Of a DNA stretch of 64,000 nt, positions 17,509 to 25,406 are shown in pieces; positions within the stretch are counted from its first letter, which is position 1, and each line of letters begins with the position of its first letter. This stretch comes from Solibacillus daqui (GTDB lineage Bacteria; Bacillota; Bacilli; Bacillales_A; Planococcaceae), in the NCBI RefSeq assembly GCF_028747805.1, contig NZ_CP114887.1, positions 1,233,501-1,297,500 of the forward strand. The letters are read 5' to 3'. The notes under the pieces were generated by a model. The model had not been told where the DNA came from, made no database searches, and saw nothing but the letters and a program-made list of their open reading frames with translations. Both the position numbers and the translations under genes were made by a program.

Positions 17509-17524
17509 ATACCTATGGGGGTAA
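17509..17524. promoter_or_regulatory. CstR operator before the persulfide dioxygenase gene
   Basis: ATACCTATGGGGGTAA is nearly identical to the operators at 13125 and 15286. It ends seven bases before the start codon. As at 15286, no clear promoter surrounds it. Confidence 0.75.
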
Positions 17525-17531
17525 TTGGAAG

Positions 17532-18659
17532 ATGGTAGTGAAAACTTGGAAAGCTGCGGATGTTGCCCGCTATGTAATTGACAATAAAGAATTATTTATT
17601 TTAGACGTACGTAATGAAGACGCATTTGAAGACTGGAAAATCGACGGCCACAAATTTGAATACTTAAACATTCCATACTTTGAGTTATTAGATGGTGTAG
17701 AAGAAATTTTACCAAAAATCCCTACTGATAAAGATGTATTAGTTGTTTGTGCGAAGGAAGGTTCGTCAATTATGGTAGCAGAAATGCTATCGGATGCAGG
17801 GCGTAATGTTGGTTATTTAGCAGGTGGTATGAAATCATGGTCAACTTATTTAGAGCCTATTAAAGTAGGAGACTTAAACGGTGGTGGTGAATTATATCAA
17901 TTCGTTCGTTTAGGTAAAGGCTGTCTTTCTTATATGGCAATTTCTGAAGGTGAAGCAGCAATTATTGATGCGGTGCGCTTTACAGAAGTATTCACGAAGT
18001 TCGCTGAAGAAAAAGGTGTAGAGATTAAACACGTATTCGACACACACTTACACGCAGATCATATTTCTGGAGGTCGTCACATTGCAGCTGCTACTGGTGC
18101 AACCTATTATTTACCACCAAAAGATGCAGAAGAAGTCGTGTTTGACTTTACAGCTTTAGAAGACGGATTAACAGTGCAATTAGGTTCTTCTCAAATTGAA
18201 GTTGGCGCACTTTATTCACCAGGTCATACAATCGGTTCAACATCATTTGTAATCGATGCAAAATATTTATTAACAGGTGATATTTTATTCATCGATTCAA
18301 TCGGACGACCTGACTTAGCTGGTTTAGCTGAGGACTGGGTAGGCGATTTACGTGAAACATTATACAAACGTTACCGTGAACTAGTAGCAGATTTAGTTGT
18401 ATTACCAGCACACTTCATGATTATTGAAGAATTAAATGAAGATGGAACAGTTGCAAAACGTTTAGGTGATTTATTCGCTGAAAACCACGGTCTAAACGTA
18501 GAAGATGAAGCAGTATTCCGCAAAATGGTTACTGACGGATTACCACCACAACCTAATGCTTATCAAGAAATTCGTCAAGTGAATATGGGTAAAATCACTC
18601 CAGATGACGAAGAGCAAACAGAGATGGAGATTGGTCCAAATCGTTGCGCTGTGCGCTAA
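17532..18659 (+). CDS. yrkH: Rhodanese-persulfide dioxygenase fusion (YrkH/CstB-like)
   Basis: 375 residues. An N-terminal rhodanese (about 5-110) has Cys73 in the loop CAKEGSS. A metallo-beta-lactamase domain follows (about 120-330) with metal site THLHADH (171-177), His232 in SPGHT and Asp250 in TGDILF, the pattern of mononuclear-iron persulfide dioxygenases. The enzyme should oxidise glutathione- or CoA/bacillithiol-type persulfide to sulfite. The rhodanese precedes the dioxygenase, the reverse of several known PDO-rhodanese fusions. Sulfite made here can leave through the TSUP protein encoded at 19234. The strict start has GTAATTGGAAG upstream. Substrate identity is inferred. Confidence 0.93.
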   Translation: MVVKTWKAADVARYVIDNKELFILDVRNEDAFEDWKIDGHKFEYLNIPYFELLDGVEEILPKIPTDKDVLVVCAKEGSSIMVAEMLSDAGRNVGYLAGGMKSWSTYLEPIKVGDLNGGGELYQFVRLGKGCLSYMAISEGEAAIIDAVRFTEVFTKFAEEKGVEIKHVFDTHLHADHISGGRHIAAATGATYYLPPKDAEEVVFDFTALEDGLTVQLGSSQIEVGALYSPGHTIGSTSFVIDAKYLLTGDILFIDSIGRPDLAGLAEDWVGDLRETLYKRYRELVADLVVLPAHFMIIEELNEDGTVAKRLGDLFAENHGLNVEDEAVFRKMVTDGLPPQPNAYQEIRQVNMGKITPDDEEQTEMEIGPNRCAVR

Positions 18660-18682
18660 CGATTTAGACCAATCAAGAAGAA

Positions 18683-18740
18683 CAAAAGCTAAAAACGCCA
18701 CGTCGTGTGGCAACGCTTTTGTGACATGCAGCGTGCTGTC
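18683..18740 (+). repeat. Family I three-hairpin element, copy A
   Basis: Core of the recurring element. Stem 1 is CAAAAGC/GCTTTTG (18683-18689, 18715-18721) enclosing linker TAAAAAC, stem 2 GCCAC-GTCGT-GTGGC (18697-18711) and AAC. Then come TGA and a third hairpin GACA/TGTC (18723-18740). The linkers and loop match copies at 37955, 42094 and 47631 although the stem bases differ. It lies between yrkH and yrkI. It lacks the terminal palindromes of the longer copies. Confidence 0.75.
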
Positions 18741-18889
18741 TCAAACCGTTGCGCAGTACGCTAATTAGCCAAAGTAAAACTATTATGAAATGTTACACAT
18801 ACGCTTGCCTCACGCTCAAGAGGCAAGCAACCGTCTTGTACGGTAAAATCGATAATCGCTTACAAATTATAAGAAAAGAGGAACTTAAT

Positions 18890-19117
18890 ATGAATATTAC
18901 AAAAACTTTAGACGCAAAAGGCATTGCTTGCCCTATGCCAATCGTACGTACAAAGAAAACAATTGACACAATTAACTCAGGTGAAGTACTTGAAGTATTA
19001 GTAACAGACAAAGGGGCTTTAAGTGATTTCCCAGCGTGGTCAAAAGCAAGTGGACACACAATTTTAGAAACAAAAGAAGAAGATGGTGTACATTTCTTCT
19101 ACATTCAAAAAGCATAA
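18890..19117 (+). CDS. yrkI: TusA-family sulfur carrier protein
   Basis: 75-residue TusA protein with the sulfur-carrying Cys14 in IACPMPIVRTKKTI, closely similar to the TusA half of the fusion at 16501. The ATG at 18890 is preceded by AGAGGA; the longer in-frame extension back to 18749 runs through a repeat element and has no ribosome site, so it was rejected. It accepts persulfide from rhodaneses and hands it on. Position before a TSUP exporter matches B. subtilis yrkI-yrkJ. Confidence 0.93.
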   Translation: MNITKTLDAKGIACPMPIVRTKKTIDTINSGEVLEVLVTDKGALSDFPAWSKASGHTILETKEEDGVHFFYIQKA

Positions 19118-19128
19118 CAATGTTATAG

Positions 19129-19156
19129 GCGAGTAGGGCATTGTTCTACTCGCTTT
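19129..19156 (+). terminator. Hairpin terminator after yrkI
   Basis: GCGAGTAG pairs with CTACTCGC (19146-19153) and is followed by TTT. The short T-run makes it a modest terminator. Confidence 0.6.
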
Positions 19157-19209
19157 AACTTGATTCAGTGGGGTTCAAAGTACGACTGAATACGCCTCGG
19201 AGTAATTGA
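19157..19209. repeat. Minimal family I element (ends only), copy H
   Basis: Only the terminal modules are present. ACTTGATTCAG is followed by a hairpin TTCAGT/ACTGAA and then directly by the end motif TACGCC-TC-GGAGTAATTGA. The same pieces flank the full copies at 20738-20990 and 47584-47743. It looks like an internal-deletion derivative. It lies 25 bases before the TSUP gene. Confidence 0.65.
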
Positions 19210-19233
19210 TTACTTAGAAAGAAGGAAAAAGCA

Positions 19234-20019
19234 ATGGAAATTGATTTATCATTCACATATATTGCTGTCATTTTTGCGCTTGGATTTATTGGTTCGTTTA
19301 TTTCGGGCATGCTCGGGGTCGGGGGTTCCATTATTAAATACCCAATGCTGCTGTACATTCCACCATTATTCGGTTTGGCGGCATTTACTGCACACGAAGT
19401 ATCAGGCATTAGTGCCGTACAAGTATTTTTCGCGTCAATTGCGGGTGTTTGGGCCTATCGTAAAAGCGGCTTATTAAATAAAGATTTAATCATCTACATG
19501 GGGGCATCCATATTAATTGGTAGCTTTATCGGTAGTTATGGGTCAGGCTTTTTATCAGAAGATGCCGTTAATATCGTCTATGGTTTACTCGCAGTTATTG
19601 CAGCGGTTATGATGTTTATTCCACGTAAAACCGTAGAGGATGCAAGCGTAATTACTTTTAATAAAGCATTGGCGAGCTCATTAGCATTAATTGTCGGGAT
19701 TGGATCAGGTATTGTCGGGGCAGCAGGTGGCTTTTTACTTGTACCGATTATGTTAACTGTATTAAAAATTCCAACACGTGTGACAATCGCGACGAGTTTA
19801 GCGATTACATTTATTTCGTCAATTGGTGGTAGTGTCGGTAAATTGATGACAGGTCAAGTCGAATACTGGCCAGCCTTTTTAATGATTATTGCAAGTATCA
19901 TAGCTGCTCCACTCGGCGCAAAAGCTGGGCAAAAAATGAACATCAAAATTTTACAAGCCTTACTTGCAATCCTAATAGGTGCAACGGCTATTAAAATATG
20001 GGTTGATATCTTGTTATAA
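19234..20019 (+). CDS. yrkJ: TSUP (TauE/SafE) family sulfite/sulfur-compound exporter
   Basis: 261-residue membrane protein with about eight helices. It shows the two-fold repeated family motif: [16 protein letters not shown] near residue 24 and [16 protein letters not shown] near 156. TSUP proteins move sulfite, thiosulfate, taurine-derived or other organosulfur anions. Here the likely role is export of sulfite made by the persulfide dioxygenase, inferred from the operon. The start has AAGGA upstream. It closes the sulfur cluster and is followed by a bidirectional terminator. Size matches B. subtilis YrkJ. Confidence 0.9.
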   Translation: MEIDLSFTYIAVIFALGFIGSFISGMLGVGGSIIKYPMLLYIPPLFGLAAFTAHEVSGISAVQVFFASIAGVWAYRKSGLLNKDLIIYMGASILIGSFIGSYGSGFLSEDAVNIVYGLLAVIAAVMMFIPRKTVEDASVITFNKALASSLALIVGIGSGIVGAAGGFLLVPIMLTVLKIPTRVTIATSLAITFISSIGGSVGKLMTGQVEYWPAFLMIIASIIAAPLGAKAGQKMNIKILQALLAILIGATAIKIWVDILL

Positions 20020-20089
20020 CAAATTGCGAAGTAAGTTTTCACTTATTGATATGAAATTGCTAAGTGAAATCAATTAATTTTTTAAAATG

Positions 20090-20131
20090 AAAAGAAGCGC
20101 TACTTCACAATTTCGAAGTAGCGCTTCTTTT
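20090..20131. terminator. Bidirectional terminator between yrkJ and the CarD-like gene
   Basis: A 17-base perfect stem (AAAAGAAGCGCTACTTC and its complement at 20115-20131) with an A-run on one side and T-run on the other. It serves both converging genes. Confidence 0.93.
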
Positions 20132-20143
20132 ATGTTTTTATGT

Positions 20144-20662
20144 TTAATAATGTGTAGCTAAGGTCGTGTTGGCTTGAATTTTTTGGTGAATTTGTTGTTC
20201 GATTTCGGCTTTTGACTGTTTTAATGTTAGCTCTAAAATATCAAATATGACCATTGAAACTTGCTGTAGCATTTGTGCATCTTGTGAAGCCAGTTTCTTT
20301 TCTTGTTGCTCTAATTCTTGCTCTTTGCGAAGAATAGTATTCATGAGCTGTGCGATTTCCAAATGATTATTTTTGCCCAAAATTTGAGAATGATTGCGTT
20401 GGCGATTTGTTATGCGTTCGTCCCATTCGCTTGCTTCATTGGAAAAAATGTCGAGCATTTTTCTTGCTTCATCGTAGCTAAGTAATTGTTCAAGCTGACA
20501 GTTATCGCTTTCTACCGGGTGATATAATGTGACACCTGGTTGCAATTTTGACTGTAAAACATAGTACTGCATCGGTGTTCCAGTGAAGTTTTGTTCTACT
20601 ATGCTATCGATTTGGCAAATTCCATGTGATTTATACAAAGTAAGATCACCAATTTTGTACAT
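20144..20662 (-). CDS. CarD/CdnL/TRCF-domain transcription regulator
   Basis: 172 residues from the ATG at 20662, chosen because TAGGAGGG precedes it; the upstream in-frame extension to 20722 has no ribosome site. The N-terminal CarD/TRCF RNA-polymerase-interacting domain (about 1-60) begins MYKIGDLTLYKSHGICQI. The C-terminal part is helical and rich in Gln/Glu, probably coiled coil (about 105-150). CarD proteins bind the polymerase beta subunit and tune initiation, often at rRNA promoters. Similar in domain and size to B. subtilis YdeB. Confidence 0.88.
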   Translation of the reverse strand: MYKIGDLTLYKSHGICQIDSIVEQNFTGTPMQYYVLQSKLQPGVTLYHPVESDNCQLEQLLSYDEARKMLDIFSNEASEWDERITNRQRNHSQILGKNNHLEIAQLMNTILRKEQELEQQEKKLASQDAQMLQQVSMVIFDILELTLKQSKAEIEQQIHQKIQANTTLATHY

Positions 20663-20737
20663 GTTTATAGCCCTCCTAAATGTTGTTAATTCTATTATAG
20701 GTGAAATAAAATTTTGCGTCAACTAAGTTGACTTTTA

Positions 20738-20990
20738 ACTTGATTCAGAAAATACTAATTCTCGATAAGCAATGCGGGAGGTATGAAAGTCCTCCATTCA
20801 GTGGAGTTTAAAATCGGGCTGAATCAGGGAACAAAGGCTAATGCCCCCAGCGGATGTCACAGATTTATAGAGGAGTTAATTTAGGATGTTAGCCTAAGTT
20901 CATCAAATCCATGCAATAACGGCTAACTGATCTACATTAGGCTGGCCCAAGCCCGAAAAAACCTAGCCGAGAGTTAGCCGGCGTAATTGA
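20738..20990 (+). repeat. Family I element, long copy E
   Basis: This fills most of the gap between the CarD-like and MarR genes. In order: end ACTTGATTCAG; hairpin GGGAGG..CCTCC; the module TTCAGTGGAG..GGGCTGAAT shared with copy H; GCGGATGTCACAGATTT shared with copy D; the core stem 1 GTTAGCC/GGCTAAC (20888-20894, 20921-20927) with linker TAAGTTC, AAC and TGA; and the end GCCGGCGTAATTGA. Stems 2 and 3 of the core are degenerate here. At 253 bases it is the longest copy. No gene lies in the 406 bases between 20663 and 21068. Confidence 0.75.
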
Positions 20991-20999
20991 TAATAGTAA

Positions 21000-21028
21000 T
21001 TGAAAAAATAAAAAAGGTTTAGTATGAT
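21000..21028 (+). promoter_or_regulatory. Promoter of the MarR-family gene
   Basis: TTGAAA and TATGAT with exactly 17 bases between, 41 bases before the start codon. It begins nine bases after the end of repeat copy E. Confidence 0.65.
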
Positions 21029-21068
21029 GCTTGAGAAGTTATTGAACGGACAGTAAGGAGTGCAACAC

Positions 21069-21482
21069 ATGAATGATTTAATAGAATTATTATATCGACA
21101 ACGTAAGCAGTTAAGCCATGTAGCGGAGACAATGTGGAACAGCAAATATGAATTACATTTAACAAGCTCAGAATGGTCTGTATTAAAGAGTATTTTTGAA
21201 GGGAAAAGAACCGTCCCAGAGCTTGTTGTTCAGCTAGATATTACAAAGCAGGGCGTACACAAGTTTTTACAATCATTGCAAGATAAAGAGCTGATTAAAA
21301 CAGAGCTTGTAAAGGGAACAAAGCTACAAAAAGTCGCTTCATTAACAGACAAGGGTCAGGATGCAATGCGAAAAAGTTTGGCACTAGATTATGAAATTTC
21401 AGAAATGGTGCGTTCTTCAATCGGTCAAGAGCAATACGAACAGCTTATTTCGATATTAGGAAAACCATTAATTTCTAATTAA
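21069..21482 (+). CDS. MarR-family transcriptional regulator
   Basis: 137-residue winged helix protein. The DNA-binding region is about 32-95: SSEWSVLKSI, the recognition helix in ITKQGVHKFLQSLQDKELI, and a wing ending TDKGQDAM. The terminal helices form the MarR dimer interface. ATG at 21069 is chosen over GTG at 21060 because AAGGAG (21055-21060) is correctly spaced for it. It probably controls itself and the downstream zinc-ribbon membrane protein; the ligand is unknown. Confidence 0.88.
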   Translation: MNDLIELLYRQRKQLSHVAETMWNSKYELHLTSSEWSVLKSIFEGKRTVPELVVQLDITKQGVHKFLQSLQDKELIKTELVKGTKLQKVASLTDKGQDAMRKSLALDYEISEMVRSSIGQEQYEQLISILGKPLISN

Positions 21483-21535
21483 AGTGACACATTATGCCTT
21501 TATTAAACGTATTACTATTAAAGGAGTGGAACAAT

Positions 21536-21973
21536 ATGAAAGAAAAAGAATTTATTACGCAAGAGCATATTGCAACACGCAATAAATTTCGAACATTAGG
21601 GCCAATTGTTTTAGGGGCAGGGATATTGTGTGTAGTTATAGCAGGTATTGATTTTTTTACTTTAGATTTCTTTGAATCTCCTAAATATTTTTACCTATTT
21701 TTTATTGGCTTGCCATTACTTGCAATTGGCTTTTATTTCACTGGCCTAGGTTATGGTTCGAAATTGGCTGCCTATCAAAGTCGTGAAATGGCACCAGTTG
21801 CAAAGGACACATTTAATTATTTAGCGAATGAAACGACAGGGAGCATTGAGAAAATTGCACAGGCTGCACAGAAGGGGAAAAGTGCTGTTGTGGAAGCGAA
21901 GCAATGCGGCAATTGTCAAGAATTAAATAAAATCGATGCAAAGTTTTGCAATGAATGTGGCAATGCGTTGTAA
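21536..21973 (+). CDS. Membrane protein with C-terminal zinc ribbon
   Basis: 145 residues from the ATG at 21536 (ribosome site AAAGGAG). Two transmembrane helices lie at about 20-40 and 50-72, followed by an amphipathic linker and a C-terminal zinc-ribbon with two Cys pairs (CGNCQ and CNECG). The topology leaves the zinc ribbon in the cytoplasm. The function is unknown; similar zinc-ribbon membrane proteins are common in Bacillaceae. It is 53 bases after the MarR gene and probably co-transcribed. Confidence 0.82.
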   Translation: MKEKEFITQEHIATRNKFRTLGPIVLGAGILCVVIAGIDFFTLDFFESPKYFYLFFIGLPLLAIGFYFTGLGYGSKLAAYQSREMAPVAKDTFNYLANETTGSIEKIAQAAQKGKSAVVEAKQCGNCQELNKIDAKFCNECGNAL

Positions 21974-21977
21974 TGAA

Positions 21978-22016
21978 AAAAGGAGTGTTCGATTTACTTT
22001 CGATTCACTCCTTTTT
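21978..22016. terminator. Bidirectional terminator
   Basis: AAAAGGAGTG pairs with CACTCCTTTT (22006-22015) with A- and T-runs flanking. It lies between the converging zinc-ribbon and GDPD genes. Confidence 0.88.
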
Positions 22017-22020
22017 CGAT

Positions 22021-22719
22021 TTAAAGAATCCCTTTATCAGAAAAAATCGCGTCAATGCCGAGTTGTTCCATTTGCTGAGCGATTTTTTGGTTATTAACTG
22101 TATAGGCACGGACAATGATGCCTCGTTGAATCGCAAGCTGAATAATCGAGCGCATGCCGTAATAGTAAGGAATATGGATGGCCTGACAATCAAAATTTCG
22201 TACGTATTCATCAAGGTTTGTAATGAGTGAAGCAAATAACAGTGCACAGTTGATGTTTGGCTGAATCTGCTGAAAACGGGCAATTGTTTCGTGATTAAAC
22301 GATGATACAATGATACGTTCTTTTTGTTGGAATTTTTCAATGGCATTGGCAACAAGAATTTCAATACCGGGATATTCAAATACATCAGACTTAATTTCGA
22401 TATTGATTTGGTGTTTGGTGTCTTTGAAAATATCAAGAACCTCTTCCAATGTACAAATTTGTTCGCCTGCAAATTTTTCTTCAAACCATGAGCCAAAATC
22501 ATAGGTTTTTAATTCGGCTAATGTTAAGTCCTTCACAAAACCAGTGCCATTTGATGTGCGGTCGATTGATTCGTCATGAATAACGACTAAATGTTGATCC
22601 TTCGTTAAATGCACGTCAAATTCTACTCCCCAGCAGGAAAGTTTTGCAGCTTGTTGAAAAGCAATTGCAGTGTTTTCAGGGAAGCTAGCACTAAGTCCAC
22701 GATGGGCAAGAATTTTCAT
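22021..22719 (-). CDS. Glycerophosphodiester phosphodiesterase
   Basis: 232-residue GDPD-family TIM barrel that hydrolyses glycerophosphodiesters to glycerol-3-phosphate and an alcohol. The catalytic and metal residues are visible: HRG and PENT at the N-terminus, EFDVHLTKD (Glu and Asp metal ligands), VVIHD with the second catalytic His, and INIEIK. It has no signal peptide, so it acts in the cytoplasm, unlike secreted GlpQ. It is 12 bases downstream of the Excalibur gene on the same strand, but the two functions are unlikely to be linked. Confidence 0.92.
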   Translation of the reverse strand: MKILAHRGLSASFPENTAIAFQQAAKLSCWGVEFDVHLTKDQHLVVIHDESIDRTSNGTGFVKDLTLAELKTYDFGSWFEEKFAGEQICTLEEVLDIFKDTKHQINIEIKSDVFEYPGIEILVANAIEKFQQKERIIVSSFNHETIARFQQIQPNINCALLFASLITNLDEYVRNFDCQAIHIPYYYGMRSIIQLAIQRGIIVRAYTVNNQKIAQQMEQLGIDAIFSDKGIL

Positions 22720-22731
22720 AATTGACCACCT

Positions 22732-23007
22732 TTAGCGTTCACATGCAATGCCATCATTGTCACGATCGCTCTTATTATTTTTTGCGTATAATTCAGCTGA
22801 AACGAAAGGCTTATACTTCGTTTTTCCACCAACATTTTTAACAGTAGCGCTTTTGGCAATACCACCAGAATAAATGGCATTAATTTCTTTGCAATTTTTG
22901 TATTCAACAATTTTTACTTTTGTCGATGCCTCTGCTTCAATTGTAGAGATGGTAACACTTCCTATTAATGCAACACTCATAAAAATAGGGTAAATGTATT
23001 TTTTCAA
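22732..23007 (-). CDS. Secreted Excalibur calcium-binding domain protein
   Basis: 91 residues. A signal peptide (about 1-28, cleavage after AEA or EAS) is followed by a single Excalibur domain with two conserved cysteines (YKNC and IACER) and the calcium-loop signature DRDNDGIACE at the C-terminus. Such domains occur in extracellular proteins of Bacillota, often fused to nucleases; here the domain is alone. The start has GGAGGAT upstream (reading on the minus strand). The function is unknown. Confidence 0.87.
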   Translation of the reverse strand: MKKYIYPIFMSVALIGSVTISTIEAEASTKVKIVEYKNCKEINAIYSGGIAKSATVKNVGGKTKYKPFVSAELYAKNNKSDRDNDGIACER

Positions 23008-23095
23008 ATTAAAATCCTCCGCAAAATGTATTTTTCAACATTTTACCAAAAAAAGAAACGAATTCACAAGGAAGGATGTGAATTCGCTAAAATAA

Positions 23096-23863
23096 CTAAC
23101 CCATAATATGATAGCCGCTATCGATGTAGATTGTTTCGCCAGTAACGCCACGAGATAAATGGCTAAGCATAACAATGGTCATATCTGCTACTTCTTCTTG
23201 ATTCGTATTGCGTTTAAGTGGTGCATTTTCTTCAATTTTATGCAAAATTTCATTGAAGCTTGGCACACCTTTTGCAGCTAATGTTCGAATCGCACCAGCC
23301 GAAATCGCATTGACACGGATATTTTCAGCACCTATATCAGACGCTAAATAACGCATAGACGCTTCAAGTGCAGCCTTTGCAACTCCCATTACATTGTAGC
23401 CTGGTAAGACACGTTCTGCCCCTAAATAAGACATTGTCACGATTGAACCGCCTTCTGTCATATAAGGCTTTGCAGCTTTTGCAACGGCAATCAATGAATA
23501 CGCACTTGTATCTTGAGCAAAGGCATAGCCATCACGCGTTGTTTCAACGAAGCGATTGTGTAAGTCCTCGGCGTGTGCAAAAGCAACAGAGTGTACAATT
23601 CCGTGAATCACACCAAACTGCTCACCAATTTGTGTGAAGGCATTTGCAATACTTGCATCATTGTTAACATCACATTCTACAATAGTAGCTTCTTGACCAG
23701 CTAAAAGTTTTTCTATTTTACTTTTTGAGCGTTCTTTTCGATATGTGAAAATAACATTTGCTCCTACATCAAATAGTCGCTTTGCAATGCCCCAAGCTAT
23801 ACTACGCTCATTAGCAACACCCATAACGACAACATTTTTACCTTGTAATTGTAGTAAATCCAT
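23096..23863 (-). CDS. fabI: Enoyl-ACP reductase FabI
   Basis: 255-residue NADH-dependent enoyl-acyl-carrier-protein reductase, last step of the fatty-acid elongation cycle. It is a short-chain dehydrogenase fold with nucleotide motif GVANERSIAWGIA and catalytic Tyr-x6-Lys in YNVMGVAK, preceded by YLGAERVLPG, diagnostic of FabI over FabL. C-terminal DSGYHIMG is typical. It is the target of triclosan in other species. A FapR-type operator lies 18 bases upstream. Monocistronic by spacing. Confidence 0.95.
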   Translation of the reverse strand: MDLLQLQGKNVVVMGVANERSIAWGIAKRLFDVGANVIFTYRKERSKSKIEKLLAGQEATIVECDVNNDASIANAFTQIGEQFGVIHGIVHSVAFAHAEDLHNRFVETTRDGYAFAQDTSAYSLIAVAKAAKPYMTEGGSIVTMSYLGAERVLPGYNVMGVAKAALEASMRYLASDIGAENIRVNAISAGAIRTLAAKGVPSFNEILHKIEENAPLKRNTNQEEVADMTIVMLSHLSRGVTGETIYIDSGYHIMG

Positions 23864-23880
23864 AAAGACACCCCTGTATA

Positions 23881-23917
23881 ATAGTTATTATTAGTACCAA
23901 CTACTAATAATAACTAT
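23881..23917 (-). promoter_or_regulatory. FapR-type operator of fabI
   Basis: A perfect 16-base inverted repeat with a five-base centre (CCAAC) contains TTAGTACCAACTACTAA (23891-23907), matching the FapR operator core. FapR represses fatty-acid synthesis genes and is released by malonyl-CoA. The site sits just upstream of fabI, as in B. subtilis. Confidence 0.85.
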
Positions 23918-23963
23918 AACATTGCACGCGTAACGTGTAAATCATTTTCTAGGACAAAATAAA

Positions 23964-24000
23964 AAACGATCTCTTAATTAAAAAAATCAAGAAATCGTTT
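23964..24000 (-). terminator. Terminator of the ferredoxin gene
   Basis: Read on the minus strand, AAACGATTTCTTGA pairs with TAAGAGATCGTTT and is followed by TTTATTTT. Confidence 0.75.
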
Positions 24001-24008
24001 GAGTTATT

Positions 24009-24299
<291 letters not shown>

Positions 24300-24359
24300 T
24301 TATTCTAAATGTGTTCTTCTTACATTTCAACATAATACTACGAAAATGAGGGATTTGAT

Positions 24360-25406
24360 TTGCTAATTCAACAAATTCTTTTAAAAATCTTACATAAATT
24401 TCAACAGGAACGAACTGTTTCCGCTGCTTTTCATCTACTAAAGGGTAAACGCTCTGGGCAAACAATTCAAGATGTAGGTCTTTATAAATTGTATCAGTTT
24501 TTTGGCCTTTTACCAAAATTACCCCGTCCAATATTTGATCAGCAAATTGATTTACTATTTGCTAAAAATTATATTGATATAGATGAGAATGGTTATTACG
24601 AAATGTCTGATAAAGGGAAAGAGCTTGCATCACAGCCGTTATCGATTACTTTTGATAGTTGGCATTATCGTGGCAATGAACATCTATTTTTCGGTCGTTT
24701 ATCACTTGTTGTACAGAGTTTGTCACATCAAGTAAATGACCAGAAAGCATTTATCCCCATTGAGCGAAACGATCAAATTCAAGGGTGGGTGCGTCAATTT
24801 TTAATCGCAAATCGTTTTCAGCAACATTCACTTCAATTACAATTATATGAAGAAATGACAATGTGTTTGACAAAATTATCAGTTGAAGAACGAGTGAAAG
24901 AAATACTTATCTTCCGATTAACGGGCTACAACGAACCCGGATTTACTTGGCAGCAGTTAGCATTTGGCTATCACATGCAGGAAATGGACGTGCAGCTCTA
25001 TTATATTAGTGGTTTACACGCATGGTTAAATAAAATCGAGATCGAGCAGCAGTCATCCTATTATCCGTTATTATCACAAATTGCGAAGGAAATTCGTGTG
25101 GAGGCACTGTTAACGATGTCAGCAAATGAAACAGCCCAGCTCTTTAAAAAAGGGCATTCAATCGAAGAAATCAGTCTTATTCGTCGATTAAAATCAAATA
25201 CTATTGAAGATCATATTGTTGAAATGGCAATGAATGAACCGAACTTTTCTATCGATGAATTCGTTACAATGGATGACCAACAGCAAATTTTACAAACAGT
25301 TGAAGATTACGAAACAAAGCGTTTAAAAACATTAAAGGAAATTTTGCCGCATGTAAGTTATTTTCAATTGCGTTTAACATTGGCGAAAGGGGCGACAACG
25401 CAATGA
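24360..25406 (+). CDS. ypbB: YpbB, recQ-linked helix-turn-helix protein
   Basis: 348-residue protein of the family encoded just before recQ in Bacillaceae. It has an N-terminal helical region with QERTVSAAFHLLKGKRSGQTIQD and a C-terminal helicase-associated HTH (about 262-300: ETAQLFKKGHSIEEISLIRRLKSNTIEDHI). TTG start at 24360 is preceded by GAGGGA. It overlaps recQ by four bases (ATGA), so translation is coupled. The likely role is a RecQ accessory factor, inferred from synteny and the HTH. Confidence 0.85.
   Translation: MLIQQILLKILHKFQQERTVSAAFHLLKGKRSGQTIQDVGLYKLYQFFGLLPKLPRPIFDQQIDLLFAKNYIDIDENGYYEMSDKGKELASQPLSITFDSWHYRGNEHLFFGRLSLVVQSLSHQVNDQKAFIPIERNDQIQGWVRQFLIANRFQQHSLQLQLYEEMTMCLTKLSVEERVKEILIFRLTGYNEPGFTWQQLAFGYHMQEMDVQLYYISGLHAWLNKIEIEQQSSYYPLLSQIAKEIRVEALLTMSANETAQLFKKGHSIEEISLIRRLKSNTIEDHIVEMAMNEPNFSIDEFVTMDDQQQILQTVEDYETKRLKTLKEILPHVSYFQLRLTLAKGATTQ

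Noticed and set aside
18749..18889. Long N-terminal extension of the second TusA protein
   Set aside because: The extension reads through intergenic sequence after repeat A; AGAGGA fits the ATG at 18890.
13117..20019. Horizontal transfer of the sulfur cluster
   Set aside because: Base composition and codon choice look like the neighbours by eye, and no integrase or flanking repeat was found; a compositional test would be needed to claim transfer.
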